From positions 834,957-898,956 of the forward strand of contig NC_085095.1 of the NCBI RefSeq assembly GCF_963422355.1: DNA of 64,000 bases. Direction: 5' to 3'. Numbering within the stretch: position 1 is the stretch's first letter; the number at the start of each line of letters is the position of its first letter. This document shows, piece after piece, positions 52,301-62,999 of this stretch. A program made the position numbers and the translations under genes. The notes beneath the pieces were generated by a model. That model was not told the DNA's origin, did not search any database, and saw only the letters and a program-made list of their open reading frames with translations. Origin of the DNA: Corticium candelabrum (lineage: Eukaryota > Porifera > Homoscleromorpha > Homosclerophorida > Plakinidae).

Positions 52301-54616
52301 AATCTCACATGCTGTCAGAATGCAATAAATAATTACACTTTTGCTCGAGAAAACGTGTTAACATGTACATGTTTTGTTTTACCATACTGTAGCATGTGAG
52401 ATTAAAATATGACATTGTGGTCAATTCTTATCCCGTTAATATCAAACTTAGTAAGATAGTGTGCTGTCATTGGATCTTTGTTTACAGTATTGTCGAATAA
52501 AATCCGTGCTTATTTTTGTATAAGCCGAATAGGAATTCAGGCTAATAGTTAAGACAGGCTTATATTCAAGACATGCTTATATGCCATTTGAACATGCTAG
52601 GGTATAGACATGACAAACATCTATCACTTGAAAAAGCAAGATTGGTTAAGATATAAAGACATGACTACCATGAGATTCTGATTTCAAGAGCATCAGCTGA
52701 ATCTTCATCATCATTGTTGGTGTCATTGAACGTTACATGCACATGCTAACGCACATGGTCCGCATCTTGAACAAATGATCGGCTTCTAAATGCAACCGGT
52801 TTGTACGCAGCATGAGGTCTTGAGGTTTCACTGCCGGGCAAGTCAACAAGGTTTATCTTTGATGCTGTTTCACTTTTTTATTCGAGGTTGGCTTTTATTT
52901 GCGACAATACGGTATATATTCAAGGGTCTGTTAATCCTTAATTAAATTGAAATTTTACAAAACTTGACAGTCTCCTAAATAAACAAAATTATTACTACGA
53001 CTTGAGCAATACTTCAGTACAGGAAGTAGGAAGCAAACGATGACGGTACGGCCAAATGTGCACTAAAGAGTGGGGCAATGTAACGCACTTTATTAGGTAG
53101 GCATACAAAGTACTGCCATGAGTAAAAATATATTACTTATTTAATCGACTATACCCTTAAAACGGAAGTTGGTGCCATTGTGAGTCTGGTAAAAGTGCAT
53201 TTTCAAAAACCGGTCCGGCCATGGCCGGACTAGATGCTACACCCATGCAGTATAAACAACACTGTACTATGTATGTGTTCCATTATAAAACCGCCACGCG
53301 TTTCATAACCTTCATAACTCTAGACATTTTGATATTAATTAACCAGATTTCAGAAATGAGAGCTTACCACACAGCTTCTCTTCTAGAAACAGCAAATCGT
53401 TTGATTCCGTCTTGCTCAGCTTAAACAAAAGCTTGCATGTGTTGGTCAAGTTACTTTGCGTAACATGCAGCTGAAGAACAAGTAAAGACATAATCAAGTA
53501 GAGCCAATCTCACACATTTGTGCTACATCTTACTGCTAAAATCAGCCTGGCCAATCTAAGCAGTAACCGTGGATCATCAATGTCCAACAAGTTGAACAAA
53601 GTTCTAAGAATTCTTGTTCTCCGTTTCCCAGCCCCTCGTCCCAACATATTTCCTTCTTCCAGCAGACGATGAAGCTCAGACACAGCCGGACTAAGATCGG
53701 AAATGCCTGTTGACACGGTTAGTCTTTCCAGCAATGGTCTAACACGTTCTTCATAAAAACTATCCGTTCCACTAGCTCGTCTTTCTTTTGGTCTCTCGTG
53801 CACCTTCTTATTCTCCAACCTCGGACTCTCAGTCTGATGTGCTTCATGATTTATCCGAGTCTGGTTATGATGCTGAACTCCGTCCGTTTGAGGTTTATTG
53901 GCCTGTTGAGATCTTACATGCTTGGAACCTTTAGGTGATTTCGACCCAACCTTTTGGGGCACAGCAAACTGCTCGTTAGGACGAACCATGCCAGACGATG
54001 TTTCTACAGTAAGATCTGATTTCAACTCTGTTGGGGCTAGATCTTCATCTGTCTCTCTGATTTCAGTCTGTAAGCGTCCACTGCCCGTATGACGTCTCAT
54101 ACTTGAACGTCTGTTCTTCGAAGGAGGAGGCTTTGGAACCAAAGAGGCGTGCCCACCATCCACTCTGGCTTCATCCACCTGTGGAACGGTTCTCTGCTCT
54201 AGAGGTGCGAGCCGGCCCAACGGCGCTACACTGGCATTACCCGAGCTGGAGGAGCCGGGACGCGACAGGTCATCTATGAAATGTCGCTCTCCGATACTAA
54301 CGACAAACACACAGTCTTCTGTTTACAATTGCATTGATATAACATCACGACCACGCCCCTCTATGTTAGAGTGACCTCTTACATCTAGCCTACTCATTTA
54401 CCTGTATACGGATGGTGGTCTGCCTAGTGTTGCTCTTGCTTTGCCCATGAGTGTTCTGTCTGCGCTGGTTGGCGTGTGAGGACGAGTTGTCTTGAGGGTC
54501 TTGATTGAGGCTCTGGCTTCCGACACGATTTGCGCACTCGTTTTTCTGCTGCTTCCAGGTTCGTAGAACGGCAGCTCTCGATGTCGACTGGCATTCGTCT
54601 TTCTTGATGTCATCAT
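43101..54616 (-). CDS. ARMC2: Armadillo repeat-containing protein 2 homologue
   Basis: Fourteen minus-strand exons: 54402-54616, 53534-54296, 53368-53470, 51781-51950, 49753-49898, 49396-49645, 47820-47906, 47660-47756, 47472-47594, 47289-47402, 47103-47235, 46982-47045, 46706-46799 and 43101-43249. They total 2508 nt, giving 835 residues against about 867 in human, and every junction keeps phase. The N-terminus has [15 protein letters not shown] and a long disordered basic region. Armadillo-type helices follow (for example [74 protein letters not shown]). The last exon encodes [10 protein letters not shown]...[14 protein letters not shown]. In vertebrates ARMC2 is needed for sperm axoneme assembly, so a ciliary or flagellar role is likely. 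Intron 5 appears to use a GC donor. The 3.5-kb last intron contains a retroelement fragment and small DNA elements. Confidence 0.9.
43576..43978. mobile_element. MITE-like inverted-repeat element in the last ARMC2 intron
   Basis: TATTTCTTCAATTAAAT near 43580 pairs with TTTAATCGAAGAAATAGGG ending near 43975. Inside, AATAAACACCGCCCT-type sequences repeat. No coding sequence. Confidence 0.5.
44179..45025. mobile_element. PIF/Harbinger-like MITE in the last ARMC2 intron
   Basis: Ends GAGCATGTTCACACCGGG (44182 on) and, inverted, CGGTGTGAACACGCTC (to 45022) are flanked on both sides by TAA. A TAA duplication and a GTTCACAC terminal motif are typical of PIF/Harbinger elements. The 840-bp interior has CTAATCATAGTTAG motifs near both ends and no transposase. 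Confidence 0.7.
45058..45300. other. Repetitive intron DNA with (TAA)n run
   Basis: 45058-45175 carries GTTTACACT-type motifs also found at 46560-46640, suggesting halves of one older element. (AAT)n fills 45238-45278. No gene. Confidence 0.4.
45425..45457. repeat. Perfect 16-bp inverted repeat with one-base centre
   Basis: CACAGGCGGTTGCTCA (45425-45440), one C, then TGAGCAACCGCCTGTG. The second arm continues into the retroelement coding sequence, so the first arm is an inverted copy of it, as can arise by template switching at the truncated 5' end of a LINE. Confidence 0.9.
45425..46168 (+). pseudogene. C-terminal part of a non-LTR retroelement polyprotein (zinc knuckle plus nuclease-like domain)
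   Basis: After [20 protein letters not shown] comes a CCHC-type knuckle [38 protein letters not shown] and [17 protein letters not shown] then give a D...D...K pattern resembling the restriction-like nuclease at the C-terminus of several LINE-type elements. The end is [13 protein letters not shown] and a stop. The frame is intact over this part, but the reverse transcriptase is missing. There is no ATG at the start, and the ORF begins inside a 33-bp palindrome (45425-45457). The insertion is therefore young or conserved only in part, and cannot move by itself. Confidence 0.75.
47960..48400. repeat. (CA)n repeats followed by SINE-like sequence, ARMC2 intron
   Basis: (CA)n at about 47970-48034 and 48058-48080 is followed by 48083-48400. 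This ends TGACCAGGTACTCATTTATA, then CTCTTGAGTCAAGAGAAGC, then GTAAGTTTCTTGCTTAGAGG, matching the repeat at 29771-30037. No gene. 48400-49100 contains no recognised coding sequence except unsupported short frames. Confidence 0.65.
49107..49200 (-). repeat. tRNA-derived SINE head
   Basis: On the minus strand the sequence GCTGTAGCTCAATTGGTTAG gives a polymerase III A box (TAGCTCAATTGG). GGTTCAAGTCAC about 45 bases further fits a B box. A CA repeat abuts its 5' side, as often seen with SINEs. There is no complete cloverleaf, so it is not called a tRNA gene. Confidence 0.7.
49201..49328. repeat. (CA)n microsatellite, two blocks
   Basis: Two CA runs (about 49201-49257 and 49266-49328) are separated by AGTGACACAAA. 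They lie between ARMC2 exons. Confidence 0.95.
50053..50621. mobile_element. 569-bp inverted-repeat DNA element in ARMC2 intron 4
   Basis: Left GGCCGCATCAAAAATTGTCAG and the inverted right end, CAATTTTTTTGGTGCGGCC, match apart from small indels. CAA occurs at both outer edges (50050-50052 and 50622-50624), a possible 3-bp duplication. A short open frame sits inside. It looks like a deletion derivative of a larger transposon. Confidence 0.6.
50138..50341 (+). pseudogene. Short unidentified C-terminal ORF within the 569-bp element
   Basis: The frame reads [20 protein letters not shown], then [16 protein letters not shown], ending ELDVDV and a stop. Composition looks like genuine protein and the strand is opposite to ARMC2. 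I do not recognise the family; it may be the last part of the parent transposon's protein. Confidence 0.35.
52223..52480. mobile_element. MITE with about 90-bp inverted arms
   Basis: 52223-52313 is the reverse complement of 52391-52480 with about 10 differences, for example CCAATGACAGCACACTAT and CTAAGTTTGATATTAA. A 77-bp centre separates them. It lies in an ARMC2 intron. Confidence 0.85.
52483..52914. mobile_element. Tc1/mariner-type MITE candidate
   Basis: Left CAGTATTGTCGAATAAAAT (52485 on) and the inverted right end, ATTTGCGACAATACGG (to 52912), are flanked by TA on both sides. A TA duplication fits Tc1/mariner. It directly follows the preceding MITE. No coding sequence. Confidence 0.55.
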
Positions 54617-55480
54617 GACAGGTACATGTATACGTACACACAGGTGTTCGCTCACGCGCGTTAACATCACGCGCGTTAGGATCACGATAGCAGCGAGGCT
54701 AAAATTTAGTTGTCGTGACTACTTGTATTGTACGTACACTGCTGTTGTAAAATAACTGGCTAATTTTGGAAATTTTAAGTTTTATGTGCACACAAAGTTT
54801 TGTTTTTTTTAGATAGGCCTACCTCAAAATTTAAATACAACGGCTTGCTAATTATAAGGTGTGGTCAATTATTGAGTTATTGATATCAAGCTAGATGCAG
54901 TTGTGTCCACGGCCGTTTCAACTATGCGAGGCCGCGCAACTTAGTTGTTGCGCATGCTCAGTTAAAAATGACCGGTTTTTGCTCGAGTGACGTAAATCGG
55001 CGTTTGCAACAGATACCGCAGAAAGCCTAGGCTGTTTTTTAAGGTATGACCACACAATCGGGTAGTGTCGCTATCTGAAGAAGATCTCTGGAAATTTCGA
55101 AGGCCTTTGTAGCATGTGCAACGACACATTTCTCGTCCTCCTGTTTTGCCGGGTTCTCCGGGTTTTGCGAGGGCTATCGCTGTAATCCAGTTATTTGTGC
55201 TTACTAGAATTCAGTTCGTGGGAGATCCTACCGATGTACGCCTCGCCTTAGTGGAAGAATCGAGACCCAAAGATGGCGGAGTCAGGTTTGTTTGTTTGTT
55301 TGTTTGTTTGTTTTTATTCTTACTCACAGCGCATTCCTACAGACCTCTACCACTATCAAAGATGCCAATTGTAGTTTCTGCCTTTCGCTTTTTGACTATT
55401 GGCCGATGCCGTGTGACCTGTGGCATGAGCATCTCTACTGTAGTGATGCTATTGGTGGGCTCTTGATGTGCTTCTTATAG
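54617..55480. promoter_or_regulatory. ARMC2 upstream region and a possible exon start at 55273
   Basis: The promoter of ARMC2 should lie from 54617 upward; nothing specific is seen. At 55273 CAAAGATGGCGGAGTCAG has a near-ideal start context, is followed by a GTTTGT donor-like site and a (TTTG)n run, and could be a first plus-strand exon. No continuing exon could be proved. Confidence 0.3.
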
Positions 55481-55483
55481 CTG

Positions 55484-55990
55484 CTGGCACTGGGAACAGT
55501 CAAACAAGGGAGACTGATGCAAATGTTGAATGGCACACTTCTTGCACATTAAATGGTTGCATTGGAGTTCAACTGGGACGTTGACAACTTTTCACACAGG
55601 GTGCACTTGAACAAGTCAAACAGGTACAGAACTGTCTCAAATTGGATGAAATGAGATAGGTGGATTGCTTGAATAAAGTCTTCTGAACATATATGGCTTC
55701 TGGTGCTACTGTTTCTATTTGTTGGATTAGGTCAGTCAATTTGATTGCTGACTGACCTGTGAGAACAAGCTGATTCTTTTTCAATTTTTGGGTGGTCTTC
55801 CTTCTTTCTTCTGTTGCTGACAACTGGAGCAGGTGTTTCAGTTTTCTGAGTGTACCATCCGCTCTCTGCAGAGAGGTACAAGAATAGAGGCTTCTTGCCT
55901 CTGTGTAAATCAATGCATCACTAGATGGCAGCGGACACAGAAATTGGTAGGATGCACAGAAACATTATCTGCTCCAACGTCTATCTTGTA
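55484..55990 (-). pseudogene. Relic resembling the RAG1 N-terminal zinc-binding and RING region (N-RAG-like)
   Basis: On the minus strand, from 55990 down, the frames read DVGADNVSVHPTNFCVRCH then VMH, then VHSEN...NTCSSCQQQKKEGRP (near 55800-55850). LFDLFKCTLCEKLSTSQLN follows, and after a one-base frameshift QCNHLMCKKCAIQHL and FDCSQCQQL (to 55484). The last part is a full C3HC4 RING. The HPTxFCxxC...MH followed by H...CxxC followed by RING order is that of the N-terminal region of RAG1. Related sequences (N-RAG) are known from molluscan and other invertebrate mobile elements. At least two stops and one frameshift show it is dead. No catalytic RAG1 core was seen nearby. The identification rests on recalled motif order, not alignment. 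Confidence 0.6.
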
Positions 55991-57451
55991 CAACTGGAGA
56001 ATCCTGTTTTTGTGGTCTAGACATTTGTACTGACCTCCTCAATTGAACCTGGGGGCACATAACCTGCAAAGCTCTCGTACGGAAAGGATGTGATGTGCCA
56101 TATCCATAGACTAGACTGACAACACTTGTATACTCGTTAACTGTTTCTGTATACGTCCTATGTAGTGTATGGAGTAAGGAAAGGGCATGAGAGAGAGTGA
56201 TGAGGTAAAGAACTACACGTGTACCAATCAAATTCAAGGAACCAATATTGGTACACACACCATTAGCAAGTTTTGTGGCAAAGTTTATTTTACCATAGAT
56301 ATGATTTTACTTACATCCCAAGTTGCTAAGAATAATTTCTCTAGGCACGTGACCCAAGCCATCTTGTCATATTTTAGTGCTATTTTAGTATAAAATGACC
56401 ATGCTTCCGTTCTTGTGTCACCGTAACTTATTTGTCCGCGTTCCCTGTCTCTGACGTTGATTAGGTCGTCGCTCGTACAAATCTGCAGTCGATCCTTGCA
56501 AATTAAGTTCTCCAGGAGACCATCTAGTCTTGTGTACATGTGTACGCTAGCCTGTCCTCGCGGTCAATTCCTTCATATGGCTTGCAGACGCGAGTGGCAG
56601 CATGTGTCTGTGTTTGAAATCGTCGGCTGTATGACGTGTTTCATACTGTTGTTCCCCAGCAGAGAGGTTCGTGCATGTCGACGACGATGTCTCATGCATG
56701 ATCTCCGTTCTTCTTGTTTTCTCATCGGTTGGCCGTTGCCCTGCGTTTGGATAAAGTAACTGCACCTTTTGCATCGAGAAACAAGGTGGAAGCACCCTTG
56801 TAGACGAGTTCAGTCTCAGCTTACCACATTTTCAGGCAGCTAGGAGCCAAGTCACGTGTCAAAAGACTTGAATCTGTACATGTACCGTTATTTCTACGAG
56901 GCGTACACGAAAGCCGAGCGACGGTGGCTGTGGTGTCTCCCATGAGTCTTGTTTGCGATCATTGTTGTATCTGCAAAAACCCGGAGATGTGAGATAACAG
57001 TGAAAACGACCTCTGTGTTATGGAAGTGTGACTCATTTAGAAACGTACTATGAGACTTTCAATCTAAAGAGTTATGGCACGAACGTCTGCACTTACTTTT
57101 TTGCACGTTGTTCGCTTATTGTCATTCAGACATAGAAGAAAGATTTCACAGGAAGTGATGGCGATCCCACGTGACTGAGCACGTGCGAACTAAGTTGCGC
57201 AGGCGTAACGGCCGTGTAGTCATACCGCGAGCATTCAAATATCCAGTTAGAATCATTTGAATCTTGTCGTTTCTGCATTCGTCGAGTCTAGGGTGTTGTG
57301 ATACCAAATATTTTCAGAGACCAGATTTCTAGAGCAATCGACTCTACATCTCTATCTACATTCTCACAGCAAATCTCATAGCCAATTCAGTATGTCTGTT
57401 CAACAAATTTAATTCAAACATCAAGTCCCAAGGTTGTGCTGCTCACCACCT
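55991..57451. other. Region upstream of the second BIR gene
   Basis: Minus-strand frames at 56285-56539 and 56547-56795 could be further relics of the element at 55484-55990, but no family motif is seen in them. The rest should contain the promoter and 5' UTR of the BIR gene at 57452. No clear regulatory motif was found. Confidence 0.35.
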
Positions 57452-59107
57452 ATGACTTCATTTGGAAAAGTTCATGTGCCAGGTGTCAATGCTAAAGTAC
57501 CAAAATCCTCACTGCAGACTGATGGCCCTGACTATAGAAACGAAGAAGAGAGACGTAGATCATTTCAAAGCAAGCGTTGGCCCAGCTGGGCAAGTTTGTC
57601 GCCTCATCAGTTAGCTCCAGAAGGATTTTATTACACCGGCATTCGAGATGAGGTAACCTGCTTCAGCTGCAAGGTCGTTATAGGCTTATGGAAAGCTGAT
57701 GACAACATCAGAGAAAGACACAGAAGAGTGTCACCATCATGCCCTTTCATTAAATTCAAGATTGAAAAGGAAAGAAATCAATCCAGTCATGCATCATCAT
57801 CATCTGCAATGGATCAGCATATGGAAGAAGAGAAAAATCGTCTTTCTACGTTCAGTCATGGATGGCCCAGACACTGCCCTGTTCGTGCTGACGATCTTGC
57901 TGCGTGGGGATTTTTCTACACTGGTCATGAGGATGCAGTCCAGTGCTTTAGCTGTAAACTGACGCTGAAAAACTGGGAACAAGGAGACACAGCAGAAGGT
58001 GAGCATCGTCGTCATAATCCATATTGTCAGTTTTTATCAAGAAAACAAGATCATAGGAAAATACCATTGAGGTCACAAGCAACACTAACAGCTCAAAGAC
58101 AAGAGGATCTACCATTAGCTAATCTACAATATGAACACGTCAGACTGCAGACATTTTCATGCTGGCCCAAAAATACTACAATTTCAGTGGATGATCTAGC
58201 AGAAGCTGGCTTTTACTTTAAACGAAGTAAAGATGCAGTTCAGTGCTTTCATTGCTCAGTTGCAATCAACCGATGGGCTCTTCTTGATAATCCAATTGAG
58301 GAACATCTCAAGCAATCTCCTGGATGCTTATTTGCGAGAGCTGTGGCTCAGAAGAAGGCAAAGACAGAAGACCACTCAACACCAAATGCTCAAGCAACGG
58401 CAGATATCATGAGAGATTACAAGCAACGACTGGCATCATTTAAAAACTGGCCACCAAACCCACCAGTTTCAATCCATGACTTAGCCGTTGCTGGGTTCTA
58501 TTCCATTGACTCTGGAGATAGAGTAAAGTGCTACTCATGTGGAGGTGCACTGAAAGGATGGGAGAGAGGTGATACTGCATGGGGTGAGCATTCTCGGCAT
58601 TTTCCATCTTGTCAACATGTACAGCAACATGGCCCAGGTCTATCAGTTACACAATCACACGATGAACCCTGGAGTACGCCACTACAGCAGCAAAAACAGC
58701 AGCGGCAACAACCTGATTCTTATATACAGAAGGCAGTTGAAATGGGTTTTCCCGAAGATTTGGCACTTCAAATAAAAGCTCGTCAACAATCTGCATTCCC
58801 TTCATTTGACAAATTTTTGGAAGTGCTTCTTGCAGAGAAGGCTGACATGGCAGCAAAAGCAGTGGTGTCACATAATTTACAGTCAGTGCAACCTACCGCT
58901 CCTCCTAACAACACTCTCGATGCAAGTCACGAACTGAAGCAGTTACAAGAATCAAGAATGTGCAAGATATGCATGAAAAAGGAAGCAGTCGTACTGTTTC
59001 TTCCGTGCGGTCACATTCTCTGCTGCCAGGAGTGTGGAGACAGTGTGAGCAAGTGTCCAATCTGCAAGACTGACATTACATCTAGGATAAGATCATATTT
59101 TGCTTAA
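57452..59107 (+). CDS. Inhibitor-of-apoptosis protein with 4 BIR domains, UBA and RING
   Basis: A single exon of 551 codons from ATG 57452 (MTSFGKVHVPGVN). Four BIR domains begin near residues 31, 125, 228 and 321, each with an intact Cx2Cx16Hx6C zinc site (for example CFSCKLTLKNW...HRRHNPYC). A UBA (KAVEMGFPEDLALQI) lies at about 423-465, and a C3HC4 RING starts at C504 (CKICMKKEAVVLFLPCGH), ending RIRSYFA at the C-terminus. Such proteins ubiquitinate partners and can bind caspases or IBM peptides through BIR grooves; UBA binds ubiquitin chains. Vertebrate cIAPs have three BIRs plus a CARD; this one has four and no CARD. Domain order and sequence match the C-terminal half of the Roco-BIR gene at 8972, so the two are paralogues. 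Downstream 59108-60015 holds only 3' sequence and a CA repeat. Confidence 0.92.
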   Translation: MTSFGKVHVPGVNAKVPKSSLQTDGPDYRNEEERRRSFQSKRWPSWASLSPHQLAPEGFYYTGIRDEVTCFSCKVVIGLWKADDNIRERHRRVSPSCPFIKFKIEKERNQSSHASSSSAMDQHMEEEKNRLSTFSHGWPRHCPVRADDLAAWGFFYTGHEDAVQCFSCKLTLKNWEQGDTAEGEHRRHNPYCQFLSRKQDHRKIPLRSQATLTAQRQEDLPLANLQYEHVRLQTFSCWPKNTTISVDDLAEAGFYFKRSKDAVQCFHCSVAINRWALLDNPIEEHLKQSPGCLFARAVAQKKAKTEDHSTPNAQATADIMRDYKQRLASFKNWPPNPPVSIHDLAVAGFYSIDSGDRVKCYSCGGALKGWERGDTAWGEHSRHFPSCQHVQQHGPGLSVTQSHDEPWSTPLQQQKQQRQQPDSYIQKAVEMGFPEDLALQIKARQQSAFPSFDKFLEVLLAEKADMAAKAVVSHNLQSVQPTAPPNNTLDASHELKQLQESRMCKICMKKEAVVLFLPCGHILCCQECGDSVSKCPICKTDITSRIRSYFA

Positions 59108-59590
59108 GTATTCCGACACAGACTTAGTATATAGGTATTATAGAGTAACTGTAGACGTTGGACCAGTTAGTATGACAAACATCTGTATGCATGGGGATAC
59201 GTTAATATTGCCGCATGCCTAGTTGACTGTTTTAGCACAAGTTTTTCATATAATGTGACTGTATGAAATTAAATTATTTCTCAGATTTATGAAAGACATG
59301 GAGAATTCTTCAAGTTGTTGTACTGTCTTTGTGTTTGAATTCAAGATTTTCCTATCTTTTCTTTTAAGCACTTGTAATCATCTACCAGTCAATCCAATAC
59401 TTCGATGGAAAAAGAGGTGGCATGTGTACATTTATGTGGTGATAACAGAAACTAGAAAAGTCATGCAAACAAACAACGTATTGGACAGTTGTTTCTAACA
59501 GGTTAAACTTGGTCCTTGAGCAAAAGTTCATGCCCATTGAGAGATCAGTTTCAGCGTTTTAGGGCTGTGCATGCACGCACGCACGTGCGT

Positions 59591-59592
<2 letters not shown>

Positions 59593-59663
<71 letters not shown>

Positions 59664-59680
59664 CACACACACACGCACGT

Positions 59681-59713
<33 letters not shown>
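59593..59713. repeat. (CA)n microsatellite
   Basis: About 120 bp of CA repeat with a few CG and AAA interruptions, between the BIR gene and the CNNM-like gene. Confidence 0.95.
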
Positions 59714-59715
<2 letters not shown>

Positions 59716-60015
59716 GCCATTTATAGACTAAACTGAACATAAAAAATATACGCAATTGACACAACAACAACATGATACATTCAATCTACACACCATACAT
59801 ATTTAGGTATTGACTACCACTCAGTAAAGATTCCATTAATGCATACACAGCCATTACGTTTACACGAATTAGGAATTTCAAGTTGACTGTTTAGTCAAGT
59901 TTATCTAGTAAATTGCTCATATCTAATTCTATAACGACTAAGAAATGTATAATGCTATGATAATGAAAAAACAACATACAAGTATACTAGCTTACAAAAC
60001 AAAGTCGTAGCAATT

Positions 60016-60206
60016 TTATGTAGTATCCTCACTGCCTTGCAATAGAGGTGTCACGTCTTCACTCGGAGCATCATAATGAATAATTGGTGAACCAAGATGT
60101 GTCATATCAGTTGAATTTATATTGACCTACAAAACACTTACGTTTGTAGTCTATCTTTAAATAAAAGGAATTAGAGCTTGAAAGCTTCGCTAATATAATC
60201 CTTTAT

Positions 60207-60302
<96 letters not shown>

Positions 60303-61639
60303 CATTGAAAAGTAGCATAAGCCATATTTATCTTACATAATTTGATACAAACCTTACAATACTTATGTAACCTCTTGCTTAGCCAAAATGCACAAACTCA
60401 CCATCGTTACTTCATTAGACTGCTGTGACTTAGCTCTACGTATAATATGTCTAGCAGCTGCATGTGGTTTAGAAGTGTTTGATGCTCCTTCACACAATGA
60501 TATTGATTGCCGTCTCGCAGTCTGAGCACGTGCCACAAGAATTCGCCGATGAACATCAACAAACACATCCGTCTCGTCCACGATCTCCTCCTGTATAAGT
60601 TCTTCGATAACATCCTCTAATGTGATAACACCGAGTACTTCCTATACATAAATATCAATTAAAGTATTGCTAAACAACTTACATCGCTGCAAATAAACAA
60701 TAATTGATTTTAGGCATGCACATGCAACAATCTGCATGATTAGTCACACTTACCGACTCCAAGTCTGTCTGTTCTTTCTTATCCACTTTGTCATTGTCAT
60801 TGTCTGGACGATCCTTAGGACCCCAAACTTGGCCCATATGACCTGGTACAAGGTAAACATTCAATCACAGCTTGCACAACACTTGAGTTGCTACACTTAC
60901 TTTTCCCTTCTTGAAACTTGTTTAGTAAATCATACAGTGGCATGTCGTCACGAAAACGAGGCAGGTTGTCTATAGACATATACACTTCCCGAACGGGAAC
61001 GGCGTCATCCGGATCAAGCATAATGATCTTCTTCACCAGAATTATTCCAACGATGTTCTGACGCACGCCGTCAAACACAGGCACACGAGAATGTCCAACA
61101 TCAATAAGCTATTACCACACATAATAGCCAATCACACTAATTCATTAATATTAATCAAATGGCACTTAAGATCCACAATACCGTTTGCATTGTTGCCCTG
61201 TCAAGTTTGTCGTCGATACGTAACATAAAAACTGACTGTAGAGGTGTCATCGCTTCTCGAACAGTCTTGCTTCGCATTTCTAGAGCTCCCTACAACCATA
61301 CAATCATAATATACAGCTTCTTATCTAAAGTAAATTTCCAACTTTTATGATAAGAACTTCATCTTGAGAGAGCGGCTCTTCGTTTCCCTGTGAAGTCTTG
61401 CCATGCATGTCAACAAGCTCTTTCAACTCTACAAGTAGACAAAATAAACAATAATATTGATACAGTTCAACAGGAAAGGTAGAGGCAAACCTGCTCGTCT
61501 AAAAAATGTACTGTGGTCTTTGCCAAGTAGCAAGTCCAGCAACTTTGAGATTGGCCAAGCAATGAAGAAGAGTAGCACCATTAAAATCTTGATCAAACTA
61601 AGTAACATAATACTAGATTTTTGCAAGCCCATATTAGAT

Positions 61640-61692
<53 letters not shown>

Positions 61693-62998
61693 GCGCGCGC
61701 GTATTTGATTCACACCAACGTAATGGTGGACGTAGTTCCCTCTAAGTTCAATGTAAAAAAGAAAGAAAACACATACAGACTTACAAGACAAAGAAAGACA
61801 AAGTCCTATCTATGACACTAAAGTACAGATAACCACAGTACCATTAGAAATGTCAACAGCACGTCAAGTTTGATGTAAATCCTAAAAGTTTTATCAACTA
61901 GTAACTTCCTCGGACAAAACGAGTTGCTCACACAACCAGTACTGTTACAGTTGGCATGAACCGAAGAAACTGTTGAGTAGTGGACACAAAACATAGAAAC
62001 GATGCAGTCGCAATGTGAGTAACCCAACGTCCTCACACTCACTCATAGCATTCCTACTTATCAACGTTAATTTTGCTTTGTAAACCTGCTGCTGCAGCCC
62101 TACTGTTGTTGCTACAATTAAACGTCTGCATCTGCCGTCGGTTTGACCATAAGTAAGACATCAATATATTTCTTGGTTATCAGTTTGTGTAGTGAGTCCT
62201 CTGGCATGAAATTTAACTGGTTGTTTCATTTTCTGTGTCAAATCTGTGATGGTCAAAATTTGTTTGCGTTTTCTGTGTTAGCACCTGTTAGTGTGTATGC
62301 ACATATTTCACACGTTTTCAGAGTGTATAACAATAATAATAATTAGCATTTTGTTCAGTAATGTATTGAAATGCATTACATGTTTCAAATTATTTGTTTG
62401 GTAATTTTGGTAACAATTGTATTTCTAGCACAAAATAAAGTTACCAACCTATATTTCTAGAAAATACTAATAAATATTATCTCATGTGCTGCATTCATTT
62501 CAAACCAAACTGTAGTCACAACAACTACACAACTACACTATAGTGTATGTATAAAAATTAGTACAACACTAAAATTACAGCATGCCTGCCATCAATCACG
62601 TTGATTACTTCCTGACCTACTTTTTAATGCATCGATCATATTATAACATTATAGACATCAACTTACAGCTAACACTTACGGTGATAAGTAATATCCAATG
62701 GCCAAACCGTATCGTGTACAAAGAGCCTGAGGTATTACCTCTCCAAACAATAGCACAGCAGACACCGAAACAACAATAGCAACAATTGGATTAGAAATTC
62801 TGTCCAAAAAAATCGGCATGGCTTCGACAGAAGCAGCATTAGCCACCAGCAATGTTACAAGAAGAAGGTGATGTTTTTCCACAAGTGGCAAAATGCTTGA
62901 AGCAAATTTCCTTTGTTTTACGTTTCCGCTAGTCTTAAGCACTTTAAGACTGAGGAGATCAAGTGAAAGAAGTCCCATTGTCAGACCAGACATCAAAC
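60016..62998 (-). CDS. CNNM/DUF21-CBS metal-transport protein, C-terminal exons
   Basis: Eight exons in phase: 62680-62998, 61491-61612, 61343-61428, 61182-61289, 60901-61108, 60754-60842, 60402-60641 and 60016-60126 (1283 nt, about 427 codons, incomplete at the 5' end). The first visible exon has [16 protein letters not shown] and [20 protein letters not shown], the DUF21 (CNNM transmembrane) core with its small-residue helices and [34 protein letters not shown] leads to the cytosolic part. Two CBS motifs follow: [18 protein letters not shown] and [10 protein letters not shown], then [20 protein letters not shown]. The C-terminus is short and polar. It resembles the plant/yeast Mam3-like branch more than long animal CNNMs with a cNMP-binding domain. 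Role: membrane protein in Mg2+ or other divalent metal homeostasis. The 5' exon(s) should lie beyond 64000 or inside 63000-63500, where none was recognised. Confidence 0.88.
60210..60299. repeat. (CA)n microsatellite in CNNM intron
   Basis: Pure CA repeat of about 90 bp between the last two exons. Confidence 0.95.
61641..61700. repeat. (CA)n(CG)n microsatellite in CNNM intron
   Basis: (CA) of about 50 bp runs into GCGCGCGCG directly upstream of the exon at 61491-61612. Confidence 0.9.
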
Positions 62999-62999
62999 C

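Noticed and set aside
55292-55480. RING-like CSFC...PC...H...C frame on the plus strand
   Set aside because: Spacing after the third cysteine is wrong and the sixth ligand is alanine. The RING on the opposite strand just downstream (55484-55605) has correct spacing, so this is likely chance.
56285-56795. Two minus-strand ORFs upstream of the second BIR gene as a real gene
   Set aside because: No family motif, splice support or continuity could be shown; kept only as a possible relic.
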